This document shows positions 41,714 to 47,146 of a stretch of DNA of 47,146 bases, piece by piece. Location of the stretch: NCBI GenBank assembly GCA_003165235.1, contig PLSV01000141.1:92926-140071 (forward strand), written 5' to 3'. This stretch comes from Syntrophobacteraceae bacterium (lineage in GTDB: Bacteria > Desulfobacterota > Syntrophobacteria > Syntrophobacterales > Syntrophobacteraceae). The notes beneath the pieces were generated by a model that searched no databases, had not been told where the DNA came from, and saw nothing but the letters and a program-made list of their open reading frames with translations. A program made the translations under genes and the position numbers. Every line of letters starts with the position of its first letter. The first letter of the stretch is position 1.

Positions 41714-42175
41714 ATGGGACCACTTTTCAAGAAGATAGGCTTTTGCACCGATTTTTCCGAAAACGCCGATCAGGCGTTCATCGTGGCCAGAGACCTTGCG
41801 GTCCAGTTCGGCGCGTCCATCGAGATTATTCATGCAACAACGAATCTTGCGCTCTTCCCGCCCGTGCACGCAACCTATATGACTGTTGAATATGATCCCA
41901 AGTTTATCGAGGAAATCACACAGGCCGCCCTGAAATCGATCCAGGAAAAGTATGAGGCGAAACTTCCCGAGGGGCTGCCCTATGAAGTGAATCTCCGGTC
42001 AGGGTACCCTGCTACGGAGATACTCAGGGTCGTGGAGGAAAAAGAGATAGACCTGCTGGTCATGGGGGCTCACGGTTTAACGGGCATTGCTCACGTCCTT
42101 TTCGGGAGCACTGCGGACAGGGTGGTTCGAAAAGCCGCATGTTCCGTGCTTACCGTTCGTTTTCGTAACTCGTAG
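41714..42175 (+). CDS. Universal stress protein (UspA family, ATP-binding type)
   Basis: The 153-residue protein is a typical Usp: KKIGFCTDFSENADQAF at the N terminus, IDLLVMGAHGLTG, and the complete ATP motif GAHGLTGIAHVLFGSTADRV before the final strand CSVLTVRF. The ATG at 41714 has AAGGGATAAG upstream. Such proteins help cells survive starvation or oxidative stress by binding ATP and partner proteins. Here it is the second of a tandem pair with a degenerate copy upstream, so the two may form a heterodimer (inference). Confidence 0.9.
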   Translation: MGPLFKKIGFCTDFSENADQAFIVARDLAVQFGASIEIIHATTNLALFPPVHATYMTVEYDPKFIEEITQAALKSIQEKYEAKLPEGLPYEVNLRSGYPATEILRVVEEKEIDLLVMGAHGLTGIAHVLFGSTADRVVRKAACSVLTVRFRNS

Positions 42176-42296
42176 GCCCACTGTCCATCCGGAGCTGCCG
42201 GATTCTTCCGGACACTGGATGGGGCGTAACTTTCCATGGTTTTTATCCAGTATTCACAGGCCGGTATCCGGCGTCTGAAATGAGGTTTGGGAAGCA

Positions 42297-42785
42297 ATGG
42301 GAATGGAAGCGAAGAGGGTTGGGGAGACCAGATTCACCATGTCGCAGATGATGAGCCCGCAGGATGCCAATCTCGCCGGGAACGTTCACGGCGGCGTGAT
42401 AATGAAACTCATTGACGTTGCGGGGGGCGTGGCGGCGGTCCGGCATTGCCGCAGCAATGTGGTGACCGCTTCGATCGAGAGGCTCGATTTTCATCAGCCC
42501 GTTTTCATCGGGGACCTCGTCACTTTTAAAGCCAGCCTCAACCTGGCCGGTAGAACCTCGATGGAGATTGGCGTCCGAGTGGAATCGGAAAGCCTGCGAA
42601 CGGGAGAAATCCGAAAAACCGCTTCGGCATACCTCACATATGTGGCCCTGGGGAAAGACCGCCGGCCGGCGCCGGTCCCGCCTCTGATCCTGGAAACCGA
42701 GGAAGACATACGGCGCAACTGCGAGGCCAAACTGAGGCGAGAGGCGCGTCAGCAGTCCAAGAGCAAGGCTGAGGCCTGCTGCTGA
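42297..42785 (+). CDS. Acyl-CoA thioesterase, hotdog fold (YciA/BACH-like)
   Basis: The 162-residue protein has the hotdog-fold thioesterase pattern: MMSPQDANLAGNVHGGVIMK with the catalytic Asp/Asn-His region, then FHQPVFIGDLVTFKASL and TASAYLTYVAL. It hydrolyses acyl-CoA esters to free acid and CoA. The charged C-terminal tail (RREARQQSKSKAEACC) is long and ends in two cysteines. It may serve CoA recycling in the propionate/fatty acid metabolism of this organism. GGGAAG precedes the ATG at 42297; an ATG two codons later is possible. Confidence 0.87.
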   Translation: MGMEAKRVGETRFTMSQMMSPQDANLAGNVHGGVIMKLIDVAGGVAAVRHCRSNVVTASIERLDFHQPVFIGDLVTFKASLNLAGRTSMEIGVRVESESLRTGEIRKTASAYLTYVALGKDRRPAPVPPLILETEEDIRRNCEAKLRREARQQSKSKAEACC

Positions 42786-42864
42786 AAGGGCCTCCTTGCC
42801 GGTCCGGTTACAATGGCTTATAAGTGTGATGGTTAGCATAGGCGCAGTGAACGTTAAGGCGGAA

Positions 42865-43938
42865 ATGCCGATGGACGAAGGATCGAACCCGGCAGCAGAA
42901 AAGAAACAGCGGCTTTCGATGATGGCTTTGTCGGTTTCCGTCAGCGCGCTTCTCATGGTGTTAAAGTTCTATTCCTACTGGCTCACCGGTTCGTCTGCAA
43001 TCCTTTCGGACGCGTTCGAATCCATAATAAACGTGGTCGCCAGCGGATTTGCCCTGTGGAGCGTTCTGCTGGCCTCAAAGCCCCCTGATGTCGCCCATCC
43101 TTATGGACACGGAACAATCGAGTTCTTCTCGGTGGGCTTCGAAGGGGGGCTGATCGTCCTGGCGGCAGGAGGAATATTATGGGAGGCGCTGCCTAAGATC
43201 GTTGAACCAAGGGCGCTGCCTAAACTCGATTTCGGGCTTCTTATCCTCTTAGGGACCGCACTGGTGAATCTCTGGCTGGGAAAAGCCCTGATCCGGACCG
43301 GAGCACGCACGCGGTCGATGGCCATTTCCGCAGACGGCAAGCATATCCTGACAGATGTTTACACTACTGGGGGCGTGCTTATCGGACTGTTCCTGGTCCG
43401 GCAGACCGGATGGTACTTCCTCGATGGGGCAGTGGCCTGCGTAGTTGCGGCAAACATCCTTTTCATAGGCGCCAGGCTGGTCTTTCAGTCTTCATTGCGC
43501 CTCATGCATGCATACGACCCTGAATTGCTCGATCAGATCAGCGAGATTATCGCGCAGCACCGAAAACCTGAATGGATAGACGTCCACCGCCTGCGCGCAT
43601 GGCGTTCGGGCCGGCAGATATACATAGACTTCCATCTCATCCTCCCGCGCGATTTAAGTCTGGAGGATGCGCACAGGGAAGTCATGGAGTTCGAGCAGCT
43701 TCTCAAAACCCAACTGCCGGGAATGGGAGAGGCCATGATTCATGCCGAGCCGTGTATCGGCCCGGAGTGCCGCATTTGCTTGCAGGAGCCTTGCCGGATT
43801 CGCACTCAAGCGTTTTTCGAACAACCCAGTTGGTGCCGCAAGGCAGTGATCTACCCAGGTGCGGCGGAGGGCGAGCAGGATTCGGACCCGGCGAAGAGCG
43901 AATCCGGCAGGAAGTTCACGCGGGCAGGTCTTGATTAA
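42865..43938 (+). CDS. Cation diffusion facilitator with cysteine-rich C-terminal tail
   Basis: The 357-residue protein is a CDF metal exporter: six membrane helices, LSDAFESIINV in helix 2 and DGKHILTDVYTTGGV in helix 5 (metal site with HxxxD), HPYGHGTIEFF after helix 2, and a C-terminal cytoplasmic ferredoxin-like domain (DVHRLRAWRSGRQIYIDFHL). An added cysteine cluster follows (CIGPECRICLQEPCR, then SWCRK), which could hold a metal. The likely ions are Zn2+, Fe2+ or Mn2+. ATG 42865 has AAGGCGG upstream; the open frame extends back to a TTG at 42796 with a hydrophobic but unlikely N terminus. Confidence 0.85.
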   Translation: MPMDEGSNPAAEKKQRLSMMALSVSVSALLMVLKFYSYWLTGSSAILSDAFESIINVVASGFALWSVLLASKPPDVAHPYGHGTIEFFSVGFEGGLIVLAAGGILWEALPKIVEPRALPKLDFGLLILLGTALVNLWLGKALIRTGARTRSMAISADGKHILTDVYTTGGVLIGLFLVRQTGWYFLDGAVACVVAANILFIGARLVFQSSLRLMHAYDPELLDQISEIIAQHRKPEWIDVHRLRAWRSGRQIYIDFHLILPRDLSLEDAHREVMEFEQLLKTQLPGMGEAMIHAEPCIGPECRICLQEPCRIRTQAFFEQPSWCRKAVIYPGAAEGEQDSDPAKSESGRKFTRAGLD

Positions 43939-43968
43939 GAACACGATCAGGGTGGGAGGAGGCAGCGG

Positions 43969-44910
43969 ATGCGCATCATTTTGATCGGACAGGCGCCTTT
44001 TGGGGCTACAACCTTTGAAGCCCTGCTGAACGCAGGTGAAGATGTCGTCGCGGTGTACACGCCACTGGAAAAGCCGGGAGCGAAACCGGACCCGCTGAAA
44101 GAAGCGGCGCTGGCTAAGGGAATAAGAAACGTCGAGCCAAAAACATATAAGGACGAGCAGGTTTTCAGCGAATTCGCAGGGTTGCGGCCCGACCTCATGG
44201 TGCTTGCTTTCGTCACCGGCATTGTGCCCGCTCGCTACTTCAGCGCCGCCGGCAACGGGGCTATCTGTTACCATCCTTCGATACTGCCGCGCCATCGGGG
44301 AGCGAGCGCAGTAAACTGGGCGCTGATAATGGGAGACAAGCAGACCGGATTGACCATCTTTTGGCCGGACGAGGGGATCGACACAGGTCCCATATTGCTA
44401 CAAAAAAAGGTCGATATCGGTCCGCAGGACACCGCAGGCTCACTCTACTTCAACCGCCTTTTCCCGATGGGAGTGGAAGCGATAGTCGAGTCGGTAAAAC
44501 TCATCAGGGAGGGCAAAGCGCAGCGGATTGCCCAGGACGATTCGAAAGCCACATACGAACCTCCGTGCAACGACCGGGTTGCAGGTCTTGACTGGAACGG
44601 CTCCGGCCGGCAGATCTACGATCTCATCCGCGGGTGCGACCCTCAGCCCGGGGCTTACGCGGAGTTGCATGGAGAGAAGGTGCGCTTCTTTGGCGCGTGC
44701 TTCGTGCCGGGAAAAATCGGCGGGGAAATCGACGTTGCGCCGGGGACGGTAACAGGACTCGATCTAAAGGGTGTGAGAATAGCGGTTGCCGGAGGAGAGC
44801 TGCTCGTAGCCAAAGTTCGTACCGCTTCGGCGGGGAAAATCGATGCGACGGCATGGGCTGCGGCCGCCAGCGTGAAACCCGGTGACAAATTTGGTAAATT
44901 CTCCAACTAG
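43969..44910 (+). CDS. Formyltransferase/hydrolase domain protein of the 10-formyl-THF dehydrogenase type
   Basis: The 313-residue protein is a folate-dependent formyltransferase with an N-terminal catalytic domain and a C-terminal Fmt_C-like domain (about 205-305). The catalytic region CYHPSILPRHRGASAVNW and TIFWPDEGIDTGPILLQKK resembles the hydrolase domain of eukaryotic ALDH1L1 more than bacterial methionyl-tRNA formyltransferase: His102 and Asp138 are kept, but the asparagine of the Fmt motif is Cys100. Either 10-formyl-THF hydrolysis or formyl transfer to some amine is possible. Probably not the main Fmt, since no def gene is next to it. It is related to the C1-folate genes fhs-folD. Confidence 0.8.
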   Translation: MRIILIGQAPFGATTFEALLNAGEDVVAVYTPLEKPGAKPDPLKEAALAKGIRNVEPKTYKDEQVFSEFAGLRPDLMVLAFVTGIVPARYFSAAGNGAICYHPSILPRHRGASAVNWALIMGDKQTGLTIFWPDEGIDTGPILLQKKVDIGPQDTAGSLYFNRLFPMGVEAIVESVKLIREGKAQRIAQDDSKATYEPPCNDRVAGLDWNGSGRQIYDLIRGCDPQPGAYAELHGEKVRFFGACFVPGKIGGEIDVAPGTVTGLDLKGVRIAVAGGELLVAKVRTASAGKIDATAWAAAASVKPGDKFGKFSN

Positions 44911-45015
44911 TTTATTCAGGAAGCGGGAAGCTTTTGCTCCATGCAATACGTTTTTAGGTTCCTCAACTTAATCCTGTAAATCCTGTCAAAGGTCTTGTTT
45001 TATGAAAGCCGGCAA

Positions 45016-46125
45016 ATGGACACAAACCACACCAAGATAACATGCCGCCCACATTCTGCGGCAACCGGCGCAACTCTTCAGGCAAACCTGCGTCTTGTAG
45101 CCTGGGAGCTTACACGTTCCTGCAATCTGGCGTGCGTTCACTGCCGCGCAGCCGCCCAGGACCGCCCCTACGAAGGGGAACTCACCTTGACCGAGTGCAG
45201 GAGAGTGATGGACGAAATCGCCGAAGTCGCCAGGCCTATCATCATTTTGACGGGCGGAGAGCCGCTGCTTCGCCCGGATGTTTTCGATATAGCTCAGTAC
45301 GGCAATAGCTTGGGCTTCCGGATGACCATGGCCACCAACGGCACACTGCTTACGCCGCAAATCGTGCGAAAGATGATCGACTCGGGCATTGAGCGTATAA
45401 GCGTAAGTATCGATGGGGCCACAGCCAAATCCCATGACGCATTCCGAAAGGTCCCCGGGGCCTTCGAAGGGGCCTTGCAGGGGATTGCCCTGGCCAGGGA
45501 AGCGAAGCTGGATTTCCAGGTCAATACGACCATAACGCACGCAAACATCGAAGAATTCCCCAGTATCCACGAACTGGCCGTCTCGCTCGGCGCGGCCGCA
45601 CACCATATATTCATGCTGGTCCCGATGGGAAGAGGAAAAGACCTGGCCGAAGAGGCCATCAGCGCCGAAAAATACGAGAAAACGCTTCACTGGTTCTACG
45701 AACAGGAGGGCAAGGCGCCCTTACAGCTCAAGGCCACCTGCGCCCCACATTATTACCGGATTATGCGCCAGAGGGCCAAATCCGAGGGCAGGGAAATAAA
45801 CTTCGAGAACTTTGGGCTGAACGCCGTAACGCGCGGCTGCCTCGGGGGGAGCAGCTTTGTCTTCATATCCCATGTGGGGCAGGTGCAACCCTGCGGATAC
45901 CTGGAGGTGGACTCGGGAAACCTGCGGGAAAAATCGTTCAAGGAGATTTGGAGCAATTCGCCGGTTTTCCGTGACCTCCGGGACCTGAGACGCTATGGAG
46001 GCAAATGCGGCAAATGCGAGTACATAAGAGTGTGCGGCGGGTGTCGCGCAAGGGCTTATGAGATCGGGGGCGACTACCTGGCCGAAGAGCCCCTTTGCCT
46101 CTATAAGCCGGGATTGAGGGATTGA
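45016..46125 (+). CDS. ahbD: AhbD-type radical SAM heme b synthase
   Basis: The 369-residue radical SAM/SPASM enzyme carries RSCNLACVHC (Cys36-x3-Cys40-x2-Cys43) for the SAM cluster, GGEPLLRP and SVSIDGA barrel motifs, and a C-terminal SPASM-like domain with CGKCEYIRVCGGCRARAYE and a final CLY. The segment RGCLGGSSFVFISHVGQVQP is what I recall from AhbD, which converts Fe-coproporphyrin III to heme b by oxidative decarboxylation in sulfate reducers and archaea. No other ahb gene is in the window. ATG 45016 was taken; an in-frame TTG lies 7 codons earlier. It is followed by a rhodanese gene. Confidence 0.85.
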   Translation: MDTNHTKITCRPHSAATGATLQANLRLVAWELTRSCNLACVHCRAAAQDRPYEGELTLTECRRVMDEIAEVARPIIILTGGEPLLRPDVFDIAQYGNSLGFRMTMATNGTLLTPQIVRKMIDSGIERISVSIDGATAKSHDAFRKVPGAFEGALQGIALAREAKLDFQVNTTITHANIEEFPSIHELAVSLGAAAHHIFMLVPMGRGKDLAEEAISAEKYEKTLHWFYEQEGKAPLQLKATCAPHYYRIMRQRAKSEGREINFENFGLNAVTRGCLGGSSFVFISHVGQVQPCGYLEVDSGNLREKSFKEIWSNSPVFRDLRDLRRYGGKCGKCEYIRVCGGCRARAYEIGGDYLAEEPLCLYKPGLRD

Positions 46126-46165
46126 GGGATTTTTCAATTCCCAAATTCACAACTTCAAGGTTCGT

Positions 46166-46654
46166 ATGCGAAACAACTATATCATAGAGGCCTTGTGGCA
46201 AAGCGTACTGATCCTGTTGATCGCGGCCGCTGCATCGCTTTCGGTCAATCATTTCAGGCAGGGCGGACTACCGCTGGTTGCGTCCCCCAAGGCCGGTTCG
46301 AGCGGGTCAAAAACAGCCGGGGAACCGGTCGTATCGATCGAGGAAGCACGGGCTCTTTTCCTCACAAACGGGGCCGTGTTCATCGACGCGAGGCCGGTGC
46401 AGGTATATCGTTCCGGTCATATCAGGGGAGCGCTCAATCTGCCTCCTGGAAGCTTCGAGGAATCATTGTCCGCTGTTACGGCGCAAGTCCCGCCGGATTC
46501 GCTCATCATCACCTATTGCGACGGCGAAAGTTGCTCGCTTAGCGAAGAGGCCGCCCTGGAGCTATCCGCCAGAGGGTACTCAAACGTCCAGGTGTTGATA
46601 AACGGATGGTCCGTCTGGCAGGACGCAGGGTTGCCCACCGAAACGACCCCTTGA
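46166..46654 (+). CDS. Membrane-anchored rhodanese-like protein
   Basis: The 162-residue protein has an uncleaved N-terminal membrane helix (about 8-28) and a rhodanese domain outside: VFIDARPVQVYRSGHIRGAL with the conserved Asp and His-Ile-x-Gly-Ala, then the active loop TYCDGESCSLSEEAAL with the sulfur-carrying cysteine, and NVQVLINGWSVWQDAGLP. It would move sulfane sulfur at the outer face of the cytoplasmic membrane. It is 40 bases downstream of ahbD. In many relatives a DoxX-like membrane protein follows; none is visible here. Confidence 0.88.
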   Translation: MRNNYIIEALWQSVLILLIAAAASLSVNHFRQGGLPLVASPKAGSSGSKTAGEPVVSIEEARALFLTNGAVFIDARPVQVYRSGHIRGALNLPPGSFEESLSAVTAQVPPDSLIITYCDGESCSLSEEAALELSARGYSNVQVLINGWSVWQDAGLPTETTP

Positions 46655-47146
46655 TTTTGCCGCAGAGGCGTGGAGGGAAAGGTGAAGGGTGAAAATGGAA
46701 GGGTGAAATTTTCGCTTTTAACCCTTCACTCTTCACTCTTCAGTCCTCACCTTCACTTTGCACTCTTCAGTCCGCGTCCTCCAAGCTTTCCTGAGGCTGC
46801 CGAAGGGTGGTGAAGGCTTGCCTGCGAATAAACTTGAATTCGTCCGGGAAATGGCTGATATTTCCATCGGCGCTCATGGTGGTGGAATCCTGAATCCAAC
46901 AAGAGATCCGCCGTCCCCAGGCGCTCTGAAATCAGCGATGTCCTCGCCGGTAAAATCTGCAAAGATCTCGGCCTCCCTCCATCAGCATCAGTCCACCGCA
47001 AATAGCACGGCAGCGTTGTTCAAAAGATATAGTCTATGAATCTTGGGTAAGCATTTAAAGTTTCCAGGTAGACGAGCTCAAAGAGAATCCTTCCATGGCG
47101 AAACCGCCGCCGGCGCCGAGCGCTTGGTCGCGCGCAGACGCGCGCG
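46655..47146. other. Right-end region, no confident gene
   Basis: After the heptad repeats (46681-46771) no frame can be assigned with confidence. On the minus strand an open frame enters from the right edge and ends at 47020 with the tail FELVYLETLNAYPRFIDYIF; it could be the C terminus of a gene beyond the window. The last 15 bases are GC/CG-rich. Confidence 0.3.
46681..46771. repeat. Heptanucleotide repeats in two opposed arms
   Basis: Left arm: GGTGAAG, GGTGAAA, ATGGAAG, GGTGAAA (46681-46708). After two A/T-rich units the right arm has CCTTCAC, TCTTCAC, TCTTCAG, TCCTCAC, CTTCACT, TTGCACT, CTTCAGT (46723-46771), the complementary sense. The plan is the same as at 9152-9234, with different 7-base words. 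It starts 26 bases after the rhodanese stop. Confidence 0.75.

Noticed and set aside
46753-47039. Overlapping short open frames on both strands near the right edge
   Set aside because: Neither strand gives a recognisable protein or a good ribosome binding site; left as intergenic.

Overview
The window reads as chromosomal DNA of an anaerobic Desulfobacterota (deltaproteobacterial) organism, most like the Syntrophobacter/sulfate-reducer group. This rests on gene content, not on any search. The markers are a split, B12-dependent methylmalonyl-CoA mutase with MeaB and epimerase, formate-tetrahydrofolate ligase next to FolD, a radical-SAM heme synthase of the AhbD type (the siroheme route of sulfate reducers), DsrC-family domains, a three-domain NifU with NifS, and large PAS kinases. 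By eye the GC content is in the middle to upper 50s percent. No rRNA, tRNA, CRISPR array, phage gene or intact insertion sequence was seen.

Layout. 1-2 kb: the start of a polyprenyl diphosphate synthase (cut by the left edge) and an exported TPR protein. 1.9-5.8 kb: a minus-strand propionate/methylmalonyl-CoA operon, mcmA1-mcmA2-meaB-mce, with a plausible promoter near 5.8 kb and a hairpin terminator near 1.83 kb. 6.0-8.3 kb: a small four-cysteine protein with its own promoter and terminator, then a translationally coupled AAA ATPase / DUF4276 pair that looks like a defence module. 8.3-11 kb: CysQ-like phosphatase, Trm112-type methyltransferase, DUF4337 membrane protein. 11-14.2 kb: minus-strand nifU-nifS and a serine acetyltransferase, a cysteine-to-Fe-S supply set. 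14.6-17.5 kb: fhs and folD (C1-folate) with a strong terminator. 17.7-22.5 kb: ClC channel and a five-PAS histidine kinase. 22.6-24 kb: an Rrf2 regulator followed by a protein made of two fused DsrC-like domains. 24.3-28.3 kb: a methyltransferase and a TIM-barrel protein, then (opposite strand) a MetK-like protein that has lost several key residues and a DUF1786 ATPase-fold protein.

28.3-34.7 kb is the most unusual block: a P-type ATPase with an arginine-motif HMA-like N-terminus, a protein built of 22-residue amphipathic repeats, a DUF5132-type membrane protein, three further small proteins with the same GRxRxK-type HMA-like domain, and a four-cysteine small protein. It looks like a metal-handling membrane or compartment module, perhaps ferrosome-like.

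35-38.2 kb: periplasmic Cache protein plus chemoreceptor, and an orphan resolvase-like domain. 38.3-47 kb: radical SAM protein, exported hydrolase, two universal stress proteins, hotdog thioesterase, cation efflux protein with a cysteine-rich tail, a formyltransferase of the 10-formyl-THF-dehydrogenase type, AhbD and a membrane-anchored rhodanese. Three loci carry 7-bp-period repeats, one of them in frame inside the P-type ATPase gene.
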